43,248 bases of DNA from an uncultured Ruminococcus sp. (GTDB lineage: Bacteria; Bacillota; Clostridia; Oscillospirales; Acutalibacteraceae), in the NCBI GenBank assembly GCA_902761375.1, contig CACWKB010000012.1:1-43248 (forward strand). The letters run 5' to 3'. The notes under the pieces are model-generated. The model saw only the letters and a program-made list of their open reading frames with translations, searched no databases and had not been told where the DNA came from. Below are positions 7,033-14,595 of this stretch, piece after piece. A program made the translations under genes and the position numbers. The number at the start of each line of letters is the position of its first letter. Position 1 is the stretch's first letter.

Positions 7033-7773
7033 ATGGTAACCGCGATGCTGTTTGCCGGCGGAATCGGCGCGCGTATGCAGTCCTCCGATCTGCCCAAGCA
7101 GTTTTTGGAGGTGGGCGGCAAGCCCATCATCATCCATACTATGGAGCATTTCTCCAAGCACCCCATGGTCGACGCGATTGTTGTCGCCTGCAAGGAGGAC
7201 TGGATAGATTATCTCGTCGAGCTCGTCGAGCGCTATTCGGTCAAGAAGGTGCGCTCTATCGTACCGGGAGGCGCGACGGGCTTCGGCTCGATACGCAACG
7301 GCGTAAGGGCTGTCTCGGGCTTTGCCCGCAATAACGACGACCTCATCCTGATCTGCGACGGTGTGCGCCCGATGCTGACTCCGCGGCTGATAACCGACTG
7401 CATCGAGCACACCAAAAAATATTCCACGGCGGTCCCGGTCACACCGAGCATTGACTCGCTGCTCTACTCAATCGACGGCGAAAGCTGCGGCAAAAGCTAT
7501 GACCGCAACACAATGTATATAACTCAGGCGCCTCAGGGCTACACGATGGAGAAGATCCTTTGGGCGCACAGCGAAGCCGACCGCAGAGGGATAACCAACC
7601 CGATATCCTCGAGCGAGCTGCTGATTGAGCTCGGCGAAAGCGTGCATCTGTTTCGCGGAGAGCGCTTCAATATCAAGGTGACCACTCCCGAGGATCTTGT
7701 GCTGCTTCGAGCTCAGTATTATTACGAGAACTACAAGAAATTTGCCAAGGAAGAGTTGAAATATGGACTATAG
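7033..7773 (+). CDS. IspD/TarI-like cytidylyltransferase
   Basis: The 246-residue protein has the nucleotidyltransferase signature near its N-terminus (FAGGIGARM, then LPKQFLEVGGKPII). It belongs to the IspD/TarI group, which make CDP-alcohols such as CDP-methylerythritol or CDP-ribitol from CTP. The usual HDAARP motif is changed to CDGVRP: the Asp, Arg and Pro remain but His and both Ala are replaced, suggesting a divergent substrate. ATG 7033 follows AAAGGAGAG. Its end overlaps the next gene by 11 nt, so the two enzymes are probably made together and act on the same CDP-linked product. Whether it serves a wall polymer or isoprenoids cannot be decided from sequence alone, but context favours a polymer. 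Confidence 0.8.
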   Translation: MVTAMLFAGGIGARMQSSDLPKQFLEVGGKPIIIHTMEHFSKHPMVDAIVVACKEDWIDYLVELVERYSVKKVRSIVPGGATGFGSIRNGVRAVSGFARNNDDLILICDGVRPMLTPRLITDCIEHTKKYSTAVPVTPSIDSLLYSIDGESCGKSYDRNTMYITQAPQGYTMEKILWAHSEADRRGITNPISSSELLIELGESVHLFRGERFNIKVTTPEDLVLLRAQYYYENYKKFAKEELKYGL

Positions 7774-8851
7774 CGTTCAGAGCTGCTTAAAGCCCATCGA
7801 ATACAACGACGTTCTTCAGGTCGCTCAAGCGCAGCTTCCGTGGGAAGCGCTCGTCAACAGCCATGTGCTTATCACGGGAGCGGGCGGTTTTATCGGCTCT
7901 CTGCTCGTCAGGGCGCTGCTGCTGCGCAACGATCTTTTTAATGCGAATATTTCGGTAACGGCGCTGGTGCGCAACGGCGAAAAGGCGAAGAGGCTTTTCG
8001 GAGGTCTGCTTTCAAGGGGCGACCTGAGGCTGTGCGTGCAGGACGTGACAGAGCCGATAAGGGCAGATAAAGCGGATTATGTGATCCACGCCGCGAGCCA
8101 GGCGAGCAATATCCAGTTCGAGAACGACCCCGTCGGTACGATCTGCGCAAACCTGACCGGCACCGCAAACGTGCTCGACTTTGCAAAGGAGAGCCAAAGC
8201 AAAGCCGTGCTGATAATCTCGAGCCTCAAGGTATACGGGACTCTCTACACCGGAAAGCCGTCGATCTCCGAGGAGAATATGGGCTACCTCGATATCACCT
8301 CATATAAAAACTGCTACGCCATGGGCAAGCGCGCCTCTGAGACGCTTGCCGCGAGCTATTTCCGCGAGTACGGGCTCAACGTCAAGATCGCCCGTCCCTC
8401 ATACATTTACGGAGCCGCTGGAATGGACGACGACAGGGTATGGGCGCAGTTCCTTGCGAACGCGGTCAGGGGAGAGGATATCCGCCTGAAATCGGACGGC
8501 AGAGTCAGACGCTCGTTCTGCTATGTCACCGATACCGCCGAGGCGCTGCTCACTATCCTGCTGAAGGGCGAAGCCAACACGCCGTACAACATCGCCGATA
8601 CGGACTCAAACGTGCGCATCCGCGATTTTGCCCAAACGGTAGCCGACGTGTTCCCCGAGAAGAAGCTTCGCCGGTTCTTTGTGGATCCCGCCGACGCTCC
8701 CGAGCCCGAGGAGCTGATCACTCCGCTGACCCCGACCCCGGAGGTCCTCGACGGCACAAGGCTGAGAGCTCTCGGCTGGGCTGCGAAGGTCAGCCTGCGC
8801 GAGGGCATAACGCGCTCCTGCGCGATCCTCTGCGAACGCAAAAACGGCTGA
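7763..8851 (+). CDS. Extended SDR, NAD-dependent epimerase/dehydratase
   Basis: The 362-residue protein has the Rossmann motif GAGGFIG near residue 37, the active-site YAMGK (Tyr-x3-Lys), a Ser-rich strand LIISSLKVYG and the substrate-side RPSYIYGA. This is the layout of extended short-chain dehydrogenases that modify nucleotide sugars (epimerases, 4,6-dehydratases). It overlaps the upstream cytidylyltransferase by 11 nt, so a CDP-linked sugar or alcohol is the natural substrate guess. The N-terminal 30 residues before the Rossmann fold are longer than usual, as in some CDP-sugar enzymes. No terminator follows, but a new strong promoter starts 4 nt after the stop. Confidence 0.85.
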   Translation: MDYSVQSCLKPIEYNDVLQVAQAQLPWEALVNSHVLITGAGGFIGSLLVRALLLRNDLFNANISVTALVRNGEKAKRLFGGLLSRGDLRLCVQDVTEPIRADKADYVIHAASQASNIQFENDPVGTICANLTGTANVLDFAKESQSKAVLIISSLKVYGTLYTGKPSISEENMGYLDITSYKNCYAMGKRASETLAASYFREYGLNVKIARPSYIYGAAGMDDDRVWAQFLANAVRGEDIRLKSDGRVRRSFCYVTDTAEALLTILLKGEANTPYNIADTDSNVRIRDFAQTVADVFPEKKLRRFFVDPADAPEPEELITPLTPTPEVLDGTRLRALGWAAKVSLREGITRSCAILCERKNG

Positions 8852-8854
8852 TTA

Positions 8855-8883
8855 TTGACACTTTTCGGTTGATATGGTATTAT
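8855..8883 (+). promoter_or_regulatory. Promoter of the 8930-13141 operon
   Basis: TTGACA (8855-8860), 17 nt, TATTAT (8878-8883): a near-consensus sigma-A promoter, giving the second glycopolymer operon independent expression. Confidence 0.8.
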
Positions 8884-8929
8884 TATAGAAGATAAACACA
8901 ACCTATTCTTTTACGGAAACGAGGGTATT

Positions 8930-9625
8930 ATGAACACCGCAATAATTCTCGCAGGCGGCGTAGGAAGCCGCATGATGATCGACCGTCCCAAGCAGTTCCT
9001 GATGGTTCAGGACAAGCCCATCATCTCGTATTGCTTCGACATCTTCCAGAAGCACGCGGATATCGACGCTATGGTCGTCGTTGTCAGCGAGGAGTGGCAG
9101 GGCTTTGTTGAGGAATACGCCGAAAAATACGGCGTGACCAAGATCGTCGGCTACGCTCCCGCCGGAAAATCCCGTCAGCACTCGATCTACAACGGTCTCA
9201 AATGCATAGATGAAAACGCACCGGAGACCGATATCGTCATCGTCCACGACGCGGCGCGTCCGCTCGTTTCCGACGAGATAATCTCCGACTGCATCCGGGG
9301 CGCTACGGATTATGACGGCGCGATGCCCGTCATTACGGTCAAGGATACCGTTTATCAAAGCGCCGACGGCTCAAAGATCGACTGCCTGCTCAAACGCAGC
9401 GAGCTTTTTGCGGGTCAGGCTCCCGAGAGCTTTCGCTTCCGCAAATACTTTGACATCCACAACTCGGTCAGCGACGAGGAGATCGGAGCTACCGCCGGCA
9501 GCAGCGAGATAGCCTATCGCCACGGCATGGAGATACGCATGGTGAAGGGCAGCGAGCGAAATCTGAAAATAACCACCATCGAGGATCTTGAGACCTTTGA
9601 AACCATTTTGAAAGGCGGTAATTAA
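8930..9625 (+). CDS. TarI/IspD-like cytidylyltransferase (probable ribitol-5-phosphate)
   Basis: The 231-residue protein has LAGGVGSRM, RPKQFLMVQDKPII and an intact HDAARP, as in IspD and TarI. It transfers CMP from CTP to a phosphorylated alcohol. The operon (dehydrogenase, ribulose-phosphate epimerase, TagF-like polymerase) points to D-ribitol 5-phosphate and so CDP-ribitol, not methylerythritol phosphate. The sequence alone does not exclude IspD. The following gene starts directly after its stop codon. It is clearly a paralogue of the 7033 gene but differs in the HDAARP region. Confidence 0.8.
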   Translation: MNTAIILAGGVGSRMMIDRPKQFLMVQDKPIISYCFDIFQKHADIDAMVVVVSEEWQGFVEEYAEKYGVTKIVGYAPAGKSRQHSIYNGLKCIDENAPETDIVIVHDAARPLVSDEIISDCIRGATDYDGAMPVITVKDTVYQSADGSKIDCLLKRSELFAGQAPESFRFRKYFDIHNSVSDEEIGATAGSSEIAYRHGMEIRMVKGSERNLKITTIEDLETFETILKGGN

Positions 9626-10675
9626 ATGGACACTATGAAAGCAAGAGTTCTCCGCGCGGTCGGAGATTTGGAATACTGCGATTACCCCATGCCCGAGGTC
9701 GCGCCGGACGAGGTGCTCTTCAGGGTGAGAGCCTGCGGCATCTGCGGCTCGGACATCCCCCGTATTTTCGTAAACGGCACCTATCACTTTCCGACGATCC
9801 CGGGGCATGAATTCTCGGGCGAGGTCGCGGCAGTAGGCAGTGAAGAGAACAAGGACCTTATCGGAATGCGCGCGACCGTATTTCCGCTCATCCCCTGCAA
9901 AAAGTGCGAGAACTGCAACGACGGCAGCTATGAGATGTGCAAGAGCTACGATTACCTCGGCTCGCGCAGCGACGGAGCCTTTGCCGAGTATGTGCGCGTT
10001 CCCGTGTGGAACCTCGTTCCGATCCCCGACAGCCTCTCCTTCGAGGAGGCGGCGATGACCGAGCCCTGCGCCGTTGCGCTCCACGCTCTGCGCCGCGCTC
10101 AGATCGAGGTAGGGGACAACGTGGTGATCTTCGGACCCGGCACCATCGGAATGCTGATAGCTCAGTGGGCGAGGCACTGGGGCGCGCGTGTGCTGCTCGT
10201 CGGCACCGACGCCAATAACTGGGACTTCATCGAGGGCCTCGGCTTTACCGAATACTGCAATTCCTCCCATGAGGACGCTATCGCGTGGGTCAGGGAGATG
10301 ACCAACGGTGTCGGCGCCGATATCGCTATCGAGGCGGTCGGTATACCGCTCACCGCCTGTAACTGCCTCGAGGCTGCCGCTTCGGGCGGAAAGGTGATTT
10401 TCGTCGGCAATCCCCACGGAGATTTTACCTTCCCGCAGAACACCTACTGGCAGATACTCAGAAAGCAGCTCTCGATCTTCGGCACGTGGAATTCAGCCTA
10501 CAGCGATACCCACAAGAGCGACTGGAACCTTGTGGTCTCGGCGATGGCGAACGGAGCTATCAACGCCAAGGGGCTGATCACCCATCAGTTCAGCCTTGCC
10601 GACATGGACAAGGGACTTGAGATCATGAGAGACAACACCGAGTTCTTCGCAAAGATCCTTGTGGTAAACAAATAA
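9626..10675 (+). CDS. Zinc-dependent alcohol dehydrogenase (TarJ/GatD-like)
   Basis: The 349-residue protein is a medium-chain dehydrogenase. Catalytic zinc ligands lie in ACGICGSD and GHEFSGEV. The structural zinc loop has four Cys with spacing C-x2-C-x2-C-x7-C. The nucleotide-binding motif is GPGTIG. It most resembles polyol-phosphate dehydrogenases such as galactitol-1-phosphate dehydrogenase. In this operon it would reduce ribulose 5-phosphate to ribitol 5-phosphate, the TarJ role; that step is inferred from neighbours. ATG 9626 follows the preceding TAA directly and has AAAGGCGG upstream; an ATG at 9635 is possible. Confidence 0.85.
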   Translation: MDTMKARVLRAVGDLEYCDYPMPEVAPDEVLFRVRACGICGSDIPRIFVNGTYHFPTIPGHEFSGEVAAVGSEENKDLIGMRATVFPLIPCKKCENCNDGSYEMCKSYDYLGSRSDGAFAEYVRVPVWNLVPIPDSLSFEEAAMTEPCAVALHALRRAQIEVGDNVVIFGPGTIGMLIAQWARHWGARVLLVGTDANNWDFIEGLGFTEYCNSSHEDAIAWVREMTNGVGADIAIEAVGIPLTACNCLEAAASGGKVIFVGNPHGDFTFPQNTYWQILRKQLSIFGTWNSAYSDTHKSDWNLVVSAMANGAINAKGLITHQFSLADMDKGLEIMRDNTEFFAKILVVNK

Positions 10676-10684
10676 GAGGTGCTT

Positions 10685-11350
10685 ATGAGAGGAATGCTTT
10701 CTCCTTCGCTGATGTGCGCCGACGCGCTCAACCTTCAGACTGAGCTTGAGACGCTTGAAAGCCTCGGCGTACCCTTTATTCATCTTGATTTTATGGACAA
10801 CCATTTTGTCCCGAATATAACGCTCGACACCGCTCTGATCCGCAAGGTCAAGACCGTGCTGCACGGCATGAGGCGCGATATCCACATCATGGCTTACAAG
10901 CCCGAGCAATACTTTGAGCCCATGGATATCGGCGAGGGCGATATCGTCGCCGTCCATTACGAGGCGTGCGACGACCTGCACGCGACCGTCGCGGCTGTCC
11001 GCGAGAGAGGAGCCTCTCCCTTTATCGCTATCAGCCCCGATACCGAGCCCGAGGTGCTGAAAGATTACCTCGACGAGATCGACGGCGTGCTGGTCATGAC
11101 CGTGTATCCCGGCTTTGCCGGACGCCCCATGGTCGAAGGCAGCTTTGAGAAGATCGCCGCGGTCAGAAGTCTGATCGACGCGCACCGTCCGGGGCTTCTG
11201 CTCGAGGTCGACGGTCACGTGAGCTGGGATTTCTGCAAAACTATGCGCGAGCGCGGCGGAGATATGTTCGTCGCGGGCTCGTCCTCGATCTATCAAAAGG
11301 GTCTCGACATCAAAGAGGCTGTAGCGCGGATGAACGAGCTTATCAAATAA
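10685..11350 (+). CDS. rpe: Ribulose-phosphate 3-epimerase family protein
   Basis: The 221-residue TIM barrel has the Rpe landmarks: SPSLMCAD at the start, HLDFMDNHFVPN (metal-binding His and Asp), VYPGFAG phosphate loop, EVDGH and VAGSSS. Rpe interconverts xylulose 5-P and ribulose 5-P. Two positions differ from textbook Rpe (DFMDNH for DVMDGH, EVDGH for EVDGG), so a related epimerase such as allulose-6-P 3-epimerase is possible. Placed between the dehydrogenase and the polymerase, it could feed ribulose 5-P to ribitol-phosphate synthesis. ATG 10685 is preferred to GTG 10679 because AAGAGG overlaps the latter. Confidence 0.85.
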   Translation: MRGMLSPSLMCADALNLQTELETLESLGVPFIHLDFMDNHFVPNITLDTALIRKVKTVLHGMRRDIHIMAYKPEQYFEPMDIGEGDIVAVHYEACDDLHATVAAVRERGASPFIAISPDTEPEVLKDYLDEIDGVLVMTVYPGFAGRPMVEGSFEKIAAVRSLIDAHRPGLLLEVDGHVSWDFCKTMRERGGDMFVAGSSSIYQKGLDIKEAVARMNELIK

Positions 11351-11365
11351 CTAAGAGGTGTAATT

Positions 11366-13141
11366 TTGGAGTACAGTTTAGATATCAAGGAGCTTGTGAT
11401 CAAGGAAAACAAGCTGACGCTCACGATCATGGGAGCGATTATCGACAAGACCATCAATTCGCATTTTCTTTCAAACCCCAAGCTGGTTTTACATTTTAAT
11501 AACGGCAAAGAGGACAGACGCATCCCGTTTGTCCTTTCCAATGTGACTCACATTCAGGGAAAATGCTTCTTTTCGGGTCAGTATACCTATCGTCTCGATC
11601 TTCTGTTCTGGAAGACACGCAGGGACTGTCTGCCGTTCGATATGTACTTTAACCTCGGCTTCGCTGATTTCTATCAGGAAAAGATACCTGTGGAGATCAA
11701 GCCCGAGCTGTTTGAGGCGGACGAGCGCAATTACAAGCTGACCGTCGGCGAAGGCAAGCTGAGCTTTGTACCCGACAAAAGGCGCATTTACCATCTTCCT
11801 TTCACCCGTTTTCTGGTGGGACTCGGCAACTTTTTGGTAAAGACCGTCTGCTTCCTGATCGCTGCGGCGATGCTGCCGCTGTTCGTGATCGAAGCTATCC
11901 TCAGAATGACCGGCGTTATCAATCTGCCGGCGCGCTTTAACGATGAAAGCGCGGTAAAGCGGTTTTTGGCTTACGTATTCTGGAGATTTTCGCGCGTTTC
12001 AACAAACAACGTCTCGCTCTGGACGGCTAAGCGCTTCATTTTCGTGAACTTTTATAAATTCTACAAGCTTTTCTGCAAGGTGAAGCCCAACCGCATCACC
12101 TTTATCTCCCTGCGCCGCGACGATCTTTCCGGCAACTTTGCCTTTGTGTATGAAAAGCTCAAGGACGACAAGAGCCTCGACATCCGCTTCATACTCAACG
12201 AGCACACGATCTCAGAGATGTCGCTCGGCGAGATCTCCGCGTTCACCAAGGCGTGCGCCACCAGCAAGGAGATCATTCTCGACGAATTCACTCCGCAGAT
12301 CCACTATATCGATCTGCGCAGTCAGACTAAGCTGTTCCAGCTTTGGCATGCCTGCGGAGCTTTCAAGACCTTTGGCTTTACCCGACTTTCAAAGCCCAAG
12401 GGCTCACCCCAGCCCACTCATAACCACCGCAGCTACGATTTCGTGACGGTAAGCTCCACCTACTGCAAGAAGTGCCATTCCGAGGGCTTCGGTATCGCTA
12501 CCGACAATGTTGTGGCTACCGGCATCCCGCGCACTGATGTGTTCTTTGACGAGGCTTATAAAGCCAAGGCGAGAAAGAAGTTCTATGATGCTCACCCGAC
12601 CTTTAAGGGAAAGAGGATCATCCTCTTTGCGCCTACCTTCCGCGGAATGGTCAAGGAGACCGCGTTCTATCCGACCGAGATGTTCGACGTCGCGGACGTA
12701 TGCAGCCGCATCCCCGAGGATTACGCGATCATCATCAAGCATCATCCGTTCGTCAAGGATGTGCAGCCCGTGCCGGAGACCCTTGCCGACAGGGTGATCG
12801 ACCTCTCCTCGGACAACGAGCTCAACGACCTGCTCTTTGTCACCGACGTGATCATCACCGACTACTCCTCGCTGGTGTTCGAGGCTTCGTTGATCGATAT
12901 CCCTATGATATTCTATGTTTTCGACCTCGAGAAGTATATCAACGAGCGCGATTTCTATTTTGACTTCAAGCTCTACGCGCCCGGCAAGATAGTTTACTCC
13001 ACCGATCAGCTTGTGGACGCGATCAACTCGGAGGATTACTGCACCGAGAGGATAGCTCCGTTTGCGGATATGTTCTTTGATAACCGCGACGGCAAGTCCA
13101 CGGAGCGCGTCGTAAAATTAATCTACGATAATTTAAAATAA
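11366..13141 (+). CDS. CDP-glycerol/ribitol glycerophosphotransferase family (TagF/TarL-like)
   Basis: The 591-residue protein starts on TTG 11366, with AAGAGGTG 5 nt upstream. An N-terminal beta-rich domain (about 1-135) is followed by a hydrophobic stretch (about 150-185) that may be a membrane hairpin. The polymerase domain (about 235-590) has HACGAFKTFG, TGIPRTDVFFD, IIIKHHPF and TDYSSLVFEASL, all typical of TagF/TarL enzymes that polymerise glycerol- or ribitol-phosphate from CDP-precursors at the inner membrane face. With the three upstream genes the likely product is a poly(ribitol phosphate)-type polymer. Poly(glycerol phosphate) remains possible because glycerol enzymes share the fold. 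No terminator is evident after it. Confidence 0.85.
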   Translation: MEYSLDIKELVIKENKLTLTIMGAIIDKTINSHFLSNPKLVLHFNNGKEDRRIPFVLSNVTHIQGKCFFSGQYTYRLDLLFWKTRRDCLPFDMYFNLGFADFYQEKIPVEIKPELFEADERNYKLTVGEGKLSFVPDKRRIYHLPFTRFLVGLGNFLVKTVCFLIAAAMLPLFVIEAILRMTGVINLPARFNDESAVKRFLAYVFWRFSRVSTNNVSLWTAKRFIFVNFYKFYKLFCKVKPNRITFISLRRDDLSGNFAFVYEKLKDDKSLDIRFILNEHTISEMSLGEISAFTKACATSKEIILDEFTPQIHYIDLRSQTKLFQLWHACGAFKTFGFTRLSKPKGSPQPTHNHRSYDFVTVSSTYCKKCHSEGFGIATDNVVATGIPRTDVFFDEAYKAKARKKFYDAHPTFKGKRIILFAPTFRGMVKETAFYPTEMFDVADVCSRIPEDYAIIIKHHPFVKDVQPVPETLADRVIDLSSDNELNDLLFVTDVIITDYSSLVFEASLIDIPMIFYVFDLEKYINERDFYFDFKLYAPGKIVYSTDQLVDAINSEDYCTERIAPFADMFFDNRDGKSTERVVKLIYDNLK

Positions 13142-13144
13142 TGC

Positions 13145-13173
13145 TTGACAAGAAGAAAAAGCTGTTATATAAT
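13145..13173 (+). promoter_or_regulatory. Consensus promoter of infC-rpmI-rplT
   Basis: TTGACA (13145-13150), 17 nt, TATAAT (13168-13173): a perfect consensus promoter starting 3 nt after the previous stop codon. Predicted start of transcription near 13180. Confidence 0.92.
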
Positions 13174-13179
13174 AGCTTA

Positions 13180-13313
13180 GTAAAATAAAGCAAAGCAGAA
13201 ATGCTTTCACCTGTGGGGTGTCGTCTGCACGGGTCAATACCTTTCAAGCTATTTGGAGTATTGCGTGCGGACGGATGTATTTCTGTCCGCATTTATTTAT
13301 GTTTTTTATGTTT
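13180..13313 (+). promoter_or_regulatory. infC leader with mutually exclusive terminator/antiterminator (L20 leader-like)
   Basis: The leader first forms a GAAA-capped hairpin (13192-13197 with 13202-13207). A long stem pairs 13223-13231 with 13264-13272 and 13235-13240 with 13258-13263. A terminator pairs 13266-13275 with 13282-13291 and is followed by a T-rich tract with T6 at 13302-13307. The long stem and the terminator share bases 13266-13272, so they cannot coexist. This is the logic of the Firmicute L20 leader, where L20 binding favours termination before infC. That L20 is the ligand here is inferred from gene order. Confidence 0.8.
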
Positions 13314-13332
13314 TCTTTGGAGGTGCTTAACC

Positions 13333-13854
13333 ATAGGCAAGAAAGATAACAACGTACAGATCAACGAAGAGATTCGAGACAAAGAGCTTAGAGTCATAAG
13401 CGCTGACGGTCAACAGCTCGGCATCATGTCCGCAAAGGAGGCTCTTGCCATCGCGGAGCAGAGAAACCTTGACCTCGTCAAGATCGCTCCCCAGAGCAAG
13501 CCGCCCGTATGCAAAATCATGGATTACGGCAAATACCGTTTCGAGCAGGCAAAGAGAGAAAAGGAAGCCAGAAAGAATCAGCATACAGTTGAGATCAAGG
13601 AAGTGCGCCTTTCGCTCAATATCGACACGCATGACTTCAACACCAAGCTCAACAACGCTCTCAAGTTCATTAATCACGGCGACAAGGTAAAGGTATCTAT
13701 CCGCTTCCGCGGCCGTGAGATGGGTCATCCCGAGATCGGTCTTGAGACCATGAAGCGCTTTGCCGAGGCGTGCGCCGAGGTAGCTACGGTCGAGAAGCCC
13801 GCAAAGCTTGAGGGTCGTAATATGCTTATGTTTCTTGCGCCAAAGACAAAGTAA
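13333..13854 (+). CDS. infC: Translation initiation factor IF-3, starting on ATA
   Basis: The 173-residue product has the IF3 N-domain (VQINEEIRDKELRVI, then LGIMSAKEALAIAEQ), the lysine-rich linker and the C-domain (VEIKEVRLSLNIDTHDF...KVKVSIRFRGREM). IF3 binds the 30S subunit and proofreads the start codon. No ATG, GTG or TTG lies in a plausible place. ATA 13333 sits 7 nt after a perfect GGAGGTG (13319-13325) and gives the exact family length. infC genes often use a near-cognate start (AUU in E. coli) so that IF3 limits its own translation; AUA fits that logic. The frame runs open upstream into the leader, but that part is untranslated. Confidence 0.93.
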   Translation: MGKKDNNVQINEEIRDKELRVISADGQQLGIMSAKEALAIAEQRNLDLVKIAPQSKPPVCKIMDYGKYRFEQAKREKEARKNQHTVEIKEVRLSLNIDTHDFNTKLNNALKFINHGDKVKVSIRFRGREMGHPEIGLETMKRFAEACAEVATVEKPAKLEGRNMLMFLAPKTK

Positions 13855-13903
13855 GCGATGATCCGCTTACACAAGCAGCAATCAATTAAGGGAGGATATA
13901 AAA

Positions 13904-14101
13904 ATGCCTAAAATTAAAACACACAGCGGTGCTAAAAAGCGTTTCAAACTGTCGAAGAACGGTAAGGTTATTCGTGCTCACGCTAACAAAAGCCACATCC
14001 TGAACAAGAAGAACAGAAAGCGCAAGAGAGGTCTGCGCCAGACTGTCGTAGCCGACAGAACCAATACGCCGCAGATGAAGCGCCTGATCCCCTATAAATA
14101 A
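13904..14101 (+). CDS. rpmI: Ribosomal protein L35
   Basis: The 65-residue basic protein begins MPKIKTHSGAKKRFK and contains the KRKRGLR core of L35, a late-assembling protein of the 50S subunit. Length is standard. A GGGAGG site precedes the ATG. It lies between infC and rplT as in most Firmicutes and would be controlled by the leader at 13180. Confidence 0.97.
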   Translation: MPKIKTHSGAKKRFKLSKNGKVIRAHANKSHILNKKNRKRKRGLRQTVVADRTNTPQMKRLIPYK

Positions 14102-14156
14102 TTTCGGATAATTATCGGGACAGCAACTTAATTTGAAAAATTCGGAGGTAATATAA

Positions 14157-14507
14157 ATGGCACGAGTAAAAGGTGCGATGATGACTCGCAAAAGAAGAAA
14201 AAAGACATTAAAGCTCGCTAAGGGCTATTGGGGTGCAAAATCCAGACACTTCAAGATGGCGAAGCAGGCGGTTATGAAGTCCGGCAACTATGCCTACATC
14301 GGCCGCAAGCAGAGAAAGAGAGATTTCCGCCGTCTTTGGATCACCCGTATTTCCGCAGCCTGCAAGGCAAACGGTACCAACTATTCGTCCTTTATGAACG
14401 GTCTCAAAAAAGCCGGCGTCGTTCTCAACCGCAAGATGCTTTCCGAGATCGCCATCGCGGATCCCGCAGCCTTTACCGCTCTCGTAGAGCAGGCAAAGAA
14501 CGCATAA
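14157..14507 (+). CDS. rplT: Ribosomal protein L20
   Basis: The 116-residue protein begins [16 protein letters not shown] and contains [19 protein letters not shown] and [12 protein letters not shown], all diagnostic of L20. L20 is needed for early 50S assembly by binding 23S rRNA. In Firmicutes it also represses its own operon by binding the infC leader. Standard length, CGGAGG ribosome-binding site. It is the last gene of the operon, with a strong terminator downstream. Confidence 0.97.
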   Translation: MARVKGAMMTRKRRKKTLKLAKGYWGAKSRHFKMAKQAVMKSGNYAYIGRKQRKRDFRRLWITRISAACKANGTNYSSFMNGLKKAGVVLNRKMLSEIAIADPAAFTALVEQAKNA

Positions 14508-14533
14508 TTTCGGATATTATTCACAGCATATAC

Positions 14534-14561
14534 AGCGTTTGGTTCTATCCAAACGCTTTTG
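14534..14561 (+). terminator. Terminator of the infC operon
   Basis: A perfect 9-bp stem AGCGTTTGG (14534-14542) / CCAAACGCT (14549-14557) with a 6-nt loop, followed by TTTT. Confidence 0.8.
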
Positions 14562-14569
14562 CTGTATTT

Positions 14570-14581
14570 ACTAATATTAGT
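14570..14581. promoter_or_regulatory. 12-nt perfect palindrome before the RNA methyltransferase gene
   Basis: ACTAATATTAGT is perfectly self-complementary and sits 3 nt before the GGAG site of the next gene. It could be an operator or arise by chance; no promoter was recognised near it. Confidence 0.25.
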
Positions 14582-14595
14582 AACGGAGTGTGCCT

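Noticed and set aside
8930-9625. Assignment as IspD of the MEP isoprenoid pathway
   Set aside because: Motifs allow it, but the operon partners (dehydrogenase, Rpe, TagF/TarL-like) fit ribitol phosphate better; not fully excluded.
9371-10417. 348-codon open frame on the minus strand
   Set aside because: Lies opposite the cytidylyltransferase and dehydrogenase genes, has no recognisable motif, and arises from codon bias.
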